Below, piece after piece: positions 26,267-34,431 of a stretch of DNA of 64,000 nucleotides. The notes beneath the pieces are model-generated. The model was not told the origin of the DNA. It saw only the letters and a list, made by a program, of their open reading frames with translations, and did no database searches. The stretch covers positions 1 through 64,000 of the forward strand of contig CACYMP010000008.1 of the NCBI GenBank assembly GCA_902775565.1, read 5' to 3'. Source of the stretch: Oscillospiraceae bacterium (lineage in GTDB: Bacteria; Bacillota; Clostridia; Saccharofermentanales; Saccharofermentanaceae). The position numbers and the translations under genes are program-made. How positions within the stretch are numbered: position 1 is the first letter of the stretch; every line of letters starts with the position of its first letter.

Positions 26267-26389
26267 GCAGATGGGGCATGTCCAATCATCCGGAAGGTCT
26301 TCAAATGCAGTTCCCGGAGCAATTCCGTTATCAGGATCACCGATCTCGGGGTCGTAAATGTAGCCGCATACGCACTGATACTTTTTCAT
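26231..26389 (-). CDS. rubredoxin
   Basis: A 52-residue iron protein that carries single electrons in the cytoplasm, often toward oxygen- or peroxide-reducing enzymes in anaerobes. The two iron-binding knuckles are CVCGY (Cys6, Cys8) and CPICG (Cys38, Cys41). The first is CxC rather than the usual CxxC spacing, which is worth checking. The [15 protein letters not shown] core is classical. GGGAGG lies 9 nt before the ATG. It is the first gene of a two-gene unit with the CDF transporter. Confidence 0.93.
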   Translation of the reverse strand: MKKYQCVCGYIYDPEIGDPDNGIAPGTAFEDLPDDWTCPICGVGKDMFSPVD

Positions 26390-26490
26390 GGTAAATACCT
26401 CCCTGAAATGTTGATAATGATATTTTACTATTCAGGCCGGTTTTTGTAATCGCTATTTGTAAGTTTATTTTTATCCGCTAAAATACAATC

Positions 26491-28044
26491 ATGAATAATG
26501 AATCCGAACTTAAGCTTAAAAAGACGACCAAGACCGATCCTTCGGCCGTTTTTGTCATTGCGGCTGCACTTCTCATCTTCAGTCCTTTCGCATCCATGAA
26601 CCACTTAAGCGGCTGGGTGCTCGACTGTTCGGTACAGATAAAGCTCGGTCTTGACGCTATCTCATCGGGACATTTCATAACCGACGAGATATACAGCTGG
26701 CATGAAGGCCTTGTTTTTACGGCGCATGAGACCGGCTGGTATCTGATATTAGGACTCGTATATAAATTGTTCAGGTTTTACGGTGTTTTGGCAGTCAGCA
26801 CGCTTTTTTCCTTTGGTACCGCGTTCATTATCGCGAATTACATCAGAAAGACCGCCCATCCGCTTATGTGTCTGGCCGTCATGGTTTTAGGCTGTGTTTT
26901 CAAAGGTTTTCCCGATTACAATGCAAGACCTTCGACTGCTTCAACATTCATCGTCATCTTAACCATTGTCATCCTGATGAGCGAAAAGAAACCGGTTTTC
27001 AAAGCCGCAGTATTTGCAGCGGGAGCCTTCCTTCTCGCATGGCTCCACGGCGGAATGCTTCCGCTTTATTTCGCCATTCTTGCGGTATTCATCGTTATCG
27101 AGCTCATCTTTAAGCAGTGGCGCACCGCCGTCACGCTCATCATCGGCGCAGCAGCAGGCTTTATAGTTTCGATCGCCAACCCCATCGGCATCAGGCTTTG
27201 GACTTACGCATTAAGCCAGTCCGGCGCTAAAGGCGTATGGGCAGAGATCGATGAATGGAATCCCGTAACATTTACCATAATCCAGATCTTCCTTATCCTT
27301 CTGGTCTTTGTAGGCTTCATGTGCGGCAAAGGCATCAGGGAATTCGAGAAAGACGCGATCACCAAGCTCGCTCTTTTATGCATGTTCCTTGTGATCTCAT
27401 GTGTCTACAGAAGATTCATGCTGCATTTCTCCCTTATGTTCATCCTTTTCGCGCCGAAAGCGTATCAGGATGTCATCACCTGGCTCATTACGAATCTGAT
27501 CCCGAAGCTCTCCGGCAAAAAAGCGGAGCTTTCAAAGGCTTTCTACCTCTTGCTGGCAGGTATATGCGCAGGCATGTTCCTCATGGCAGGAGTACTCAAC
27601 ATCCGTACATACCTGCCTACGGGAACCATGGCCGATATCGAGAAGATGGCTGCATACGATGACAACGCGGTCACATTCGTAAAGGAAAAAGGCTACAAGA
27701 AGCTGTTCAACGATTTCAACAGCGGTTCATGGCTCGTTTTCAAAGGCGTAAAGGTTCATATCGACAACCGCGTGGATCCTTTCATCAGCGAATTCTCCGA
27801 AGTCGATCACATGACCGGGAAAATGACCGTTTCCACTCTTTTCGAACTCGACAATTTCAGGAACGAATATGACAACGACGCATTCATCCTCACAACGAAC
27901 GTGGGATTCAGCCCGCTGATCTACGAGATAGAGCATTACGCGTCTGACCGCTACAAAGTGGTTTATGACAACACGTTAACTTCAAACGTCAGGAACGGCG
28001 AGACGCTCCGCTGGATCGTAATAGAGTGCCTTCCGGCCAAATAA
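26491..28044 (+). CDS. polytopic membrane protein with extracellular C-terminal domain, GT-C-like
   Basis: 517 residues. About ten to twelve TM helices fill residues 18-370, with a loop containing SWHEGLVFTAHETGW after TM1 and a short NARPSTAS motif after TM4. The C-terminal soluble part (about 375-517) has FNDFNSGSWLVFKGVKVHIDNR, which echoes the NDxxxGGYLIW...VFIDGR pattern of GT-C-type membrane proteins (quoted as FNDFNSGSW and VHIDNRVDPF). The donor and acceptor are unknown. It is transcribed alone and divergent from rubredoxin. Confidence 0.72.
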   Translation: MNNESELKLKKTTKTDPSAVFVIAAALLIFSPFASMNHLSGWVLDCSVQIKLGLDAISSGHFITDEIYSWHEGLVFTAHETGWYLILGLVYKLFRFYGVLAVSTLFSFGTAFIIANYIRKTAHPLMCLAVMVLGCVFKGFPDYNARPSTASTFIVILTIVILMSEKKPVFKAAVFAAGAFLLAWLHGGMLPLYFAILAVFIVIELIFKQWRTAVTLIIGAAAGFIVSIANPIGIRLWTYALSQSGAKGVWAEIDEWNPVTFTIIQIFLILLVFVGFMCGKGIREFEKDAITKLALLCMFLVISCVYRRFMLHFSLMFILFAPKAYQDVITWLITNLIPKLSGKKAELSKAFYLLLAGICAGMFLMAGVLNIRTYLPTGTMADIEKMAAYDDNAVTFVKEKGYKKLFNDFNSGSWLVFKGVKVHIDNRVDPFISEFSEVDHMTGKMTVSTLFELDNFRNEYDNDAFILTTNVGFSPLIYEIEHYASDRYKVVYDNTLTSNVRNGETLRWIVIECLPAK

Positions 28045-28116
28045 AGCCATTACCTGACCTTCATTTACTGTCCCCAAAAACGGGACTTTATGACCTCGAA
28101 AGAGACTTTAAGTTTG

Positions 28117-28133
28117 TTATACTTTGAGTATAA
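28117..28133. promoter_or_regulatory. palindrome over the radA -10 region
   Basis: TTATACT-ttg-AGTATAA is a perfect 7-bp inverted repeat containing the TATACT-like -10 upstream of radA. It could be an operator, or a -10 that is symmetric by chance. It does not resemble the SOS box of Clostridia. Confidence 0.4.
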
Positions 28134-28159
28134 AGATCAACCCGGGGTGAATGCTCGTT

Positions 28160-29566
28160 ATGGCAAAGAAGAACGTTACTTTTTTCTGCAAGGAATGCGG
28201 ATACGAGGCAATGGGATGGATGGGCAAATGTCCTTCCTGCGGAATGTTCAACACTTTCGTTGAAGCGCCCGCTGAAGAATCCCGCAAAGCGGCAAAGACC
28301 GATTCCCCCGCCCTTTCCGCCAACACATATTCCTGGACCGATTCCTCGGTCACGGTCAGACTTGCCGAAGCCGGCAAGGAGAATTACAAGAGGATCTCCA
28401 GCGGCATAGGCAGCCTGGACTCGCTTTTCGGAGGCGGTATCACCGAAGGCTCAGTAACCCTGGTATGCGGTGAACCGGGTATCGGTAAGTCCACGATCCT
28501 CATGCAGATCGCCAATTCCTACAAGGGCACCGGAGAAGTCCTCTACGTATCGGGAGAAGAATCTCCGGCACAGATCGGCATGCGTGCCGAGCGTCTCGGT
28601 ATCAAGCGCAATATCCTTATCTGCAGCGAGACCAGGTTCGAGAAGGTCGCCGAACAGATCAAGAACAACAAGCCCTGCCTTTGCATAATCGACTCAATCC
28701 AGACGCTTTATTCCGAACAGGTCGCGGGCACTCCGGGCGGTGTCGCACAGACACGCGAAGTTACCGCAGGCCTTATAAGGATCGCCAAGACCAACGGTAT
28801 TACGATCATCATGGTAGGCCACATCACCAAGGACGGTACGATCGCAGGTCCGAAGACGATCGAGCATATGGTCGATACCGTGCTTGTTTTCGAAGGTGAC
28901 GCTACAGGAGGTTACAGGATCATCCGTTCAGCCAAGAACCGATTCGGCAGGAGCAACGAGATCGCGTTCTTCGAGATGGCCGAGAAAGGCCTCATGCCTG
29001 TTGAAAGTTCGCAGGCACTGCTTGTCGCGGGACGTCCCATAGACAGTCCCGGATCGGTCCTCACATCCACCATCGAAGGCAATGACGCGCTTACGGTCGA
29101 AGTTCAGGCGCTGGTCACGGAAAGCGTTTATCCCACTCCCCAGCGTATGACCGCAGGTCCCGACCGCAACCGCATCATGATGCTCCTTGCCGTATGCGAG
29201 AAAATGATCGGATTAGGGCTGGGCACGAAGGATTGTTTTATCAACGTTATCGGAGGACTCAAGGTCAGCGATCCGGCTACGGATCTTGCAATATGCGCGG
29301 CGCTCGTGTCATCCGCCAGAGGCATAGCCGTACGCAAAGATACTCTTATCCTCGGAGAGGTCGGCCTGTCAGGCGAGATCAGACCTGTTACCCGCATCCT
29401 GAAAAGGTGCCTCACCGCAGCCAAGATCGGAATAACGACAGTCGTCCTGCCCGGAAGCTGCAGACAGGCGGTCGAGAAGGAAGAGACCGGAACCAACGGC
29501 GGCAAACTTCCCGAATTCATATACGCAGATAACCTTAAGGAAGCGATCGATATCCTGTTCTCATGA
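28160..29566 (+). CDS. radA: DNA repair protein RadA
   Basis: A 468-residue RecA-related ATPase that drives branch migration in recombinational repair. The N-terminal C4 zinc finger uses Cys10, 13, 24 and 27. The RecA-like core has Walker A GEPGIGKST near residue 100 and the RadA-specific KNRFG motif. A Lon-protease-like C-terminal domain follows. The second ATG (MAKKNV) is chosen as it matches the family N-terminus and sits 10 nt from GGGGTG; an ATG 9 nt upstream is too close to that site. It is followed 18 nt later by ispD. Confidence 0.96.
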   Translation: MAKKNVTFFCKECGYEAMGWMGKCPSCGMFNTFVEAPAEESRKAAKTDSPALSANTYSWTDSSVTVRLAEAGKENYKRISSGIGSLDSLFGGGITEGSVTLVCGEPGIGKSTILMQIANSYKGTGEVLYVSGEESPAQIGMRAERLGIKRNILICSETRFEKVAEQIKNNKPCLCIIDSIQTLYSEQVAGTPGGVAQTREVTAGLIRIAKTNGITIIMVGHITKDGTIAGPKTIEHMVDTVLVFEGDATGGYRIIRSAKNRFGRSNEIAFFEMAEKGLMPVESSQALLVAGRPIDSPGSVLTSTIEGNDALTVEVQALVTESVYPTPQRMTAGPDRNRIMMLLAVCEKMIGLGLGTKDCFINVIGGLKVSDPATDLAICAALVSSARGIAVRKDTLILGEVGLSGEIRPVTRILKRCLTAAKIGITTVVLPGSCRQAVEKEETGTNGGKLPEFIYADNLKEAIDILFS

Positions 29567-29584
29567 TCAAAGGAGGTGCGCGTC

Positions 29585-30334
29585 ATGAATAGAAAGTGTT
29601 ATTTTCTCATCCCGGCAGCAGGCAGCGGCAAGCGAATGGGCGGACCCGTACCGAAGCTCATGATCGATGTACTGGGGCTCCCGGTCATCGCAAGGACTTT
29701 AGGAGCGATCGACGATTATGCATCGTCTTATCCGGATATCGACTGCAGGATAATCCTCATAACAACGGAAGATCTGAAGCCGAAGCTTATGAGTATCGTG
29801 ACGGACTATTTCCCCGGACTCGACATCAGTTATGCGGAAGGCGGCGCTACAAGATCCGCTTCAGTTCTCAACGGAATACGCGCCATCGAAGACGCAGATG
29901 ACGATGACCTTGTACTGATCCACGACGGAGCCAGATGTCTGGTGACCAAAGAAGAGATAAAGGCCGTATACGAAGGCCTTGAGACTTCTCCCGTATGCGC
30001 GAGCGCAGTTGCCGTAAAAGACACGCTCAAGAAAACATCGGTATCCAAAGACGGAAAGGTAATCGTGGAATCAACCCCCAACAGAAGCGATTATTACGCC
30101 GTCAGGACTCCTCAGGGATTCAGGTTCTCCGAACTTATGAAATGCGTTGATTACTACGCTTCCGAAGAAGGCATCACCGCAACAGACGATACGCTGATTG
30201 CCGAGAGATGCGGACTTACCGTCACGCTCGTTGAAGGAAGCTATGCGAACATCAAGATAACCACGCCTGAAGATGTCGCCGTTGCGCGCGAGATCGTCAG
30301 GGCAAGATGGCAGAAGCAGCCCTTTGAGGATTAA
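29585..30334 (+). CDS. ispD: 2-C-methyl-D-erythritol 4-phosphate cytidylyltransferase
   Basis: A 249-residue MEP-pathway enzyme that transfers CMP to methylerythritol phosphate for isoprenoid synthesis. The nucleotide-binding motif is AAGSGKRMGGPVPK at the N-terminus, followed by IHDGARCLV (usually HDAARP) and TPQGFRF. The ATG at 29585 has AAAGGAGG 8 nt upstream; a GTG 9 nt earlier overlaps that site. It follows radA. Its TAA overlaps the stop of the convergent ispF gene. Confidence 0.94.
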   Translation: MNRKCYFLIPAAGSGKRMGGPVPKLMIDVLGLPVIARTLGAIDDYASSYPDIDCRIILITTEDLKPKLMSIVTDYFPGLDISYAEGGATRSASVLNGIRAIEDADDDDLVLIHDGARCLVTKEEIKAVYEGLETSPVCASAVAVKDTLKKTSVSKDGKVIVESTPNRSDYYAVRTPQGFRFSELMKCVDYYASEEGITATDDTLIAERCGLTVTLVEGSYANIKITTPEDVAVAREIVRARWQKQPFED

Positions 30335-30825
30335 GCTTCTTTTCTGAATGACAGAATAACGAAGGCCTGGATACCCTCGCCCTTTCCGAAGGATGTAAGT
30401 CCTTCACCTGTCGTTGCCGTTAATCCGACTGAAGATACAGGCAGGTCAAGGAGTTCCGCTATCTTAGAGCGGATGCTGTCAAGATGAGGCTTGAGCTTCG
30501 GGACAAGACACTCCACGCTTACGGAACAGTGTATTATCTTTGCGCCCTGAATATCTTCAACTGCTTTCTTAAGGAATACAGAACTGTCTTTGATACCGTC
30601 TTCAAGACAGAGCTTATCCGCTATGCCGCCCAAAACGATCTTACCTGTATATCCTGATATCGCGTTAGTGACCGCATGAAGGATCACATCGCCGTCACTG
30701 TTTGCGATGACAGGCCTGTCCGAAGGAATGCTCACCCCTCCGAGCATTATTCTGCAGTCACCGCAGGGATCTCCGAACCTGTGGCTGTCTTGTCCGATAG
30801 TGCTGACATAAACATATTCGGGCAT
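30331..30825 (-). CDS. ispF: 2-C-methyl-D-erythritol 2,4-cyclodiphosphate synthase, divergent
   Basis: 164 residues of the IspF family, which cyclises CDP-ME-2P with loss of CMP. The metal ligands Asp13, His15 (GQDSHRFG) and His50 (DVILHAV) are present. The conserved His of AHSDGD is Asn42 (ANSDGD). The GDIG and FPDTD segments are replaced by GGIADKL and an unrelated stretch, and a CGDC insertion follows the first motif. It is last in the run after Mrp and the lipoprotein, and overlaps ispD by 4 nt tail to tail. It may be a working but drifted enzyme; check whether another ispF exists. Confidence 0.85.
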   Translation of the reverse strand: MPEYVYVSTIGQDSHRFGDPCGDCRIMLGGVSIPSDRPVIANSDGDVILHAVTNAISGYTGKIVLGGIADKLCLEDGIKDSSVFLKKAVEDIQGAKIIHCSVSVECLVPKLKPHLDSIRSKIAELLDLPVSSVGLTATTGEGLTSFGKGEGIQAFVILSFRKEA

Positions 30826-30830
30826 GAGTC

Positions 30831-31412
30831 TTAACCTCCGTTTATGCTGTAACCGTTTTCGGCCAGCCAGTCTACCACTTCCTGCATCGTCCAGGATTGC
30901 TTTTCAGTGGTACCGAACACTTTAGATTCCCTGCCGTATCCGCATAGGACGAATTCCGGCAGCATCGTTATCTGGTATTTTCCTGCAAGGTCTTTGAACT
31001 CAGCGGCATCAAGCGATACGACAACAAGCTTTCCGGCAAGGCGCTCGGCTATCTCTTCAACAAGCGCGGTAATGCCGTGATCATCCCCGTAGACCGAGCT
31101 GTGGAAATAGATCAGGAATACGGCGTCAGTCGATGCAAGGAGCTTATCTAAATCCTTGATCTCCCTGTACTGGATGCCGTAAACAGGGTTTCCGCTCTCA
31201 TCGGTCTCGCCTTCCACAGGTTCCCAGACCATGCACACCGCGGGAAGATCATAGGCAAATTCGCCCAGACACTCACGGTAGCCCGTTCCTGACGAAGCAG
31301 AGCTCTGAACCGTTCCTCCCTTTTTCCCGCATGAGGCTGGCCCAAGCAGGAACGCAATCAGGAGTATTATGGCGGCGATCCGTCTTGTTACTGAGCCAGA
31401 AGCTTTTTGCAC
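30831..31412 (-). CDS. thioredoxin-fold lipoprotein without CxxC
   Basis: 193 residues. A signal peptide ends in a lipobox-like GPASC (Cys28). The mature part has the order of a thioredoxin fold: a central strand AVFLIYFHSS, the segment KLVVVSLDAAEF, and a cis-Pro site ITMLPEFVL. Where thioredoxins have WCxxC, this protein has HSSVYGDDH, so disulfide chemistry is not expected. The ATG lies 24 nt inside the end of mrp, and ispF starts 5 nt after the stop. It may bind a partner or substrate rather than reduce it; the function is unknown. Confidence 0.72.
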   Translation of the reverse strand: MQKASGSVTRRIAAIILLIAFLLGPASCGKKGGTVQSSASSGTGYRECLGEFAYDLPAVCMVWEPVEGETDESGNPVYGIQYREIKDLDKLLASTDAVFLIYFHSSVYGDDHGITALVEEIAERLAGKLVVVSLDAAEFKDLAGKYQITMLPEFVLCGYGRESKVFGTTEKQSWTMQEVVDWLAENGYSINGG

Positions 31413-32230
31413 ATTGAGACCGTGCCTTCCAGAATGTCTTCCGCAACCGATTCGGCATTGCCGGAATCGACGAGCTTGGTAACCTCGGGATCGAGCGGAA
31501 GCTTGTCCAGAACAGTTGAGCCTATCTCAGCTGCAGACTTCTCTATTGCCTTTCCGTCACCGTAGAGTTCGATCCTGTCACCGCAGTGAGGGCACTTAAC
31601 GTAGCTCATGTTCTCGACCATACCGAGTACGGGCACTTTCATCATGGAGGCCATGTTGCGCGCCTTGTTGACTATCATCGAGACAAGATCCTGTGCCGTT
31701 GCGACAAGAAGGATACCGTCGATCGGGATCGACTGGAAAACGGTAAGCGGAACATCACCCGTTCCCGGAGGCATATCGATAAGAAGGACGTCGAGAGGGC
31801 CCCAGTTGACCTGTCCCCAGAACTGCTTTACGAGTGAATTAAGGACAGGACCGCGCCAGATTACCGGAGCTTCCTTGTCAGCAAGAACAAGGTTTACGCT
31901 GACAGCCTTGATACCGGTCTTTGTCTCAGCCGGTACGATAAGCTGGTCATCGGTTGCAAGAAGATTATCTTCGAGTCCGAATGACTGAGGAATAGACGGA
32001 CCTGTAATATCTGCATCCATTATTCCGACCTTGTAGCCCTGTCTTGCGAGCTGAACTGCAAGAACAGAGGTTACGAATGACTTACCTACACCGCCCTTAC
32101 CGCTTGCAACACCGATGACTTTCTTTACGGAAGATCCTGCTGCGAGCTGGTCTTTCTGCTGAAGCGAAGGACATGAATCCTGAGAAGTGCATCCGTTTTT
32201 CGACGGACATGAATCACATGCTGATGACAT
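31388..32230 (-). CDS. Mrp/NBP35-family Fe-S cluster carrier ATPase
   Basis: A 280-residue P-loop protein that carries iron-sulfur clusters to apo-proteins. A Cys-rich N-terminus (Cys at 5, 8, 14 and 19) precedes the deviant Walker A GKGGVGKSF. MPPGTGDVPLT and the cluster-bridging CPHC follow. The size is typical of the short ApbC/NBP35 form. It follows the CmpB-type gene by 41 nt and overlaps the downstream lipoprotein gene. Confidence 0.94.
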   Translation of the reverse strand: MSSACDSCPSKNGCTSQDSCPSLQQKDQLAAGSSVKKVIGVASGKGGVGKSFVTSVLAVQLARQGYKVGIMDADITGPSIPQSFGLEDNLLATDDQLIVPAETKTGIKAVSVNLVLADKEAPVIWRGPVLNSLVKQFWGQVNWGPLDVLLIDMPPGTGDVPLTVFQSIPIDGILLVATAQDLVSMIVNKARNMASMMKVPVLGMVENMSYVKCPHCGDRIELYGDGKAIEKSAAEIGSTVLDKLPLDPEVTKLVDSGNAESVAEDILEGTVSMCKKLLAQ

Positions 32231-32271
32231 ATTAATTCTCCTGCTCTGTGTTTATTTTCGTGGCTATTATA

Positions 32272-33276
32272 TCAAATGTTTCCGCCGTCTTCGTCGGCTT
32301 CTGTTTCGGCCTCATCGTTCTGGTCATCCGGGTCGTTTGAAGCTCCCCGTCTGACTAACGCAAGAACGGTCTTCCTGGAGGCACCGTATCCGACCGTTAC
32401 GATTCCCGCAAGACGGCGCTCGCCTGCCTTGAGCGTTGACATAAAGGATTTGACGGAATCCCCTGCTGCCTGCTTGGCAAGTTTTAAGCTCTCTTTCTCG
32501 GCATCGGTAAACTGCTCTGCAAAAGCCTTCTCTGCGGCACGGTGCGCAGCCGCCATTTCCTTTTCAAGGCGGCGGTTCTCGGCTATGAGCTTTCTGTATT
32601 CATCGTAATGCTTCTTGGTGGGCTCGCTGACCGTTACTATCGTATCGACCGTTCCGTAGATACCCGAACCGATCTTGTCGGATACGATCTTCATGCCGGA
32701 AGACAGCTTTGTAAAGGCTTTGACCTTCTTCTGGAATCCGATGATGGTCGCAATGGTAACGATGATATCGGTGACCATCATGATCGTAAACGCGACCAGA
32801 AGAACGGCTTTGACCGGAAGAGTGATGTGCCTTACGAGCATGAGCACTGCCGGATGGAGCACATAGATACCGAGAGAAGCCGCGATACCCCAGTAAATGA
32901 AGAATCTCAGGCAGATGTAGCCTTTGTAGTTAAGCTTGTAATCGGAATAATCCCACCAGCGCATGTGGAACGTGTGATAGAGTATCTCGCCTGCTATCAG
33001 TTCGACTACCGTGCAGGACGCTGCCATTCCGAAAAAGATTATGAAAAAGTTGCTCGAAAGAGGCGCGAAGATCCATACCGCCGCATAGAAAGCAAGTCCG
33101 TAAACCGGGCAAATAGGCCCCGACAGGAATCCGCGGTTGATGAAACGTTCTTCAGTAACACCGTAATAGATGACTTCAAGTATCCAGCCGAGAAAACTGT
33201 ATATGAAGAACATGCAGTAGGATTCAATAAACGGATATGGAAGGAAACCGTCAACGATGGCAAGAATATCAGGCAT
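32272..33276 (-). CDS. CmpB-type putative ABC transporter permease (PF06541)
   Basis: 334 residues with five or six TM helices in the first 190. Family landmarks are FINRGFLSGPICPVYG near residue 44 and MRWWDYSDYKLNYKGYICL near 105. The C-terminal half is cytoplasmic, charged and partly coiled coil. Despite the family name, no ABC ATPase is nearby, and the real function is unclear. It overlaps the RsmC-like gene by 8 nt. A paralog with the same landmarks is at 61814-62734. Confidence 0.87.
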   Translation of the reverse strand: MPDILAIVDGFLPYPFIESYCMFFIYSFLGWILEVIYYGVTEERFINRGFLSGPICPVYGLAFYAAVWIFAPLSSNFFIIFFGMAASCTVVELIAGEILYHTFHMRWWDYSDYKLNYKGYICLRFFIYWGIAASLGIYVLHPAVLMLVRHITLPVKAVLLVAFTIMMVTDIIVTIATIIGFQKKVKAFTKLSSGMKIVSDKIGSGIYGTVDTIVTVSEPTKKHYDEYRKLIAENRRLEKEMAAAHRAAEKAFAEQFTDAEKESLKLAKQAAGDSVKSFMSTLKAGERRLAGIVTVGYGASRKTVLALVRRGASNDPDDQNDEAETEADEDGGNI

Positions 33277-33889
33277 TTGTCTTCTGTGACCTCATTACTC
33301 TGTATCCGCCGTCTATCGTAAGAGTCTCGCAGTTGCCGAAAAGCTCTTCAAGCTTCGCGGCAGTCGAAGGTGCGCCCTGTTTTCTCTGAAGTACGACATA
33401 GAGATACGCGCCTTCCTTCATGTGCGCGTAAGCTTCCTCATAGAATCTGAATACCGTTGCCTTGCCTGCCCTTACGGGAGGGTTCGTGGCAACCATATCG
33501 AAAAGCTGATCTTCCGGAATAGCCGAAAGAACGTCGCTCTGTTTGAAATCTACGGGAACGCCGTTCCTCTCCGCGTTCTCCTGAGCAAGTCCGACCGCGC
33601 GTGAATTGACATCAACACCCGTAACGGAGAAACCCATAAAGCAGTTCTTGATAACGATACCGACTACTCCCATACCGCATCCGAGATCCAAGAAACTCTC
33701 GTTCCTGTGCTTTCTCGTTTTGATGTCGGCGATAATGGCATTGATCATGAGATCAGTTCCGAAATCGACTCCTTTTCTCGAGAAGACAGCAGTATCCGTG
33801 ATGAACTCGAAGTTGATTCCGTTTGCACGGTAATCGATCAGCTTGCGGTCTGAAGGAGTATTGGGATCTGTATCAAAATACTGCGGCAT
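33269..33889 (-). CDS. RsmC-like class I SAM methyltransferase
   Basis: A 206-residue methyltransferase with SAM motif LDLGCGMGVVGI near residue 69 and the catalytic NPPVRAGK motif. This is the NPPx type used by N2-guanine methyltransferases of rRNA. It has only the catalytic half of RsmC. Starting MPQYFDTDPNTPSDRK, it matches the short Firmicutes form often annotated as 16S rRNA methyltransferase. Its ATG follows the QueT stop with no gap. Confidence 0.9.
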   Translation of the reverse strand: MPQYFDTDPNTPSDRKLIDYRANGINFEFITDTAVFSRKGVDFGTDLMINAIIADIKTRKHRNESFLDLGCGMGVVGIVIKNCFMGFSVTGVDVNSRAVGLAQENAERNGVPVDFKQSDVLSAIPEDQLFDMVATNPPVRAGKATVFRFYEEAYAHMKEGAYLYVVLQRKQGAPSTAAKLEELFGNCETLTIDGGYRVMRSQKTNA

Positions 33890-34429
33890 TTACAAAAGGT
33901 CCTTTATCTTTGTTTTCGCGATGAGCGCGATCAGGGGAAGTCCCAGAACAACGAGCAGGACTGCCTCGCTTCCGGCAACCGAAAGCATGCTTATGCCGAT
34001 TGCCTGGATAGTCACCGTGCTGCCCGGATCAACGAGCAGGAACGGCAGATAGCCGCCGACGATAAGGCCGTTAGCAACGATCGGCGGAATGATTCCCAAC
34101 GGCTTGTTTTTCTTTCCGATAAAATATGAGGAACAACCTGCGATGAGTGTAGCAAGCGTGCCTCCGATAATATCAACGGGACCCAGATTGTTAGGATTCA
34201 GAAGATTGGCAAGAAAGCATCCGAGGGTTACACCCGGGATCGTGGCAGCAGAAAAGATCGGCATAACTGCCAGAACCTCTGCGATCCTGAACTGAATCGG
34301 ACCATATGCTATGTTGGCAAACGGTGCGGTGAAGACCACGTACAAAGCAGCGATCAAGCCGTTTACAACGACGAACTTAATCCTTCGTCTGCTCTTATTA
34401 CGTATTGTTGTTGCCTTATTCTCTGACAT
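33890..34429 (-). CDS. queT: QueT-type queuosine precursor transporter
   Basis: A 179-residue integral membrane protein with about five TM helices, the substrate-binding (S) component of an ECF-type importer for queuosine precursors. The family segments APFANIAYGPIQFRIAE and NLGPVDIIGGTLATL are present. The start MSENKATT is chosen for family length. It lies 2 nt after the oxidoreductase stop, so translation is probably coupled. There is no room for a preQ1 riboswitch. Confidence 0.88.
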   Translation of the reverse strand: MSENKATTIRNKSRRRIKFVVVNGLIAALYVVFTAPFANIAYGPIQFRIAEVLAVMPIFSAATIPGVTLGCFLANLLNPNNLGPVDIIGGTLATLIAGCSSYFIGKKNKPLGIIPPIVANGLIVGGYLPFLLVDPGSTVTIQAIGISMLSVAGSEAVLLVVLGLPLIALIAKTKIKDLL

Positions 34430-34431
34430 CT

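Noticed and set aside
34430..34431. preQ1 riboswitch before queT
   Set aside because: queT begins 2 nt after the previous stop, leaving no leader.
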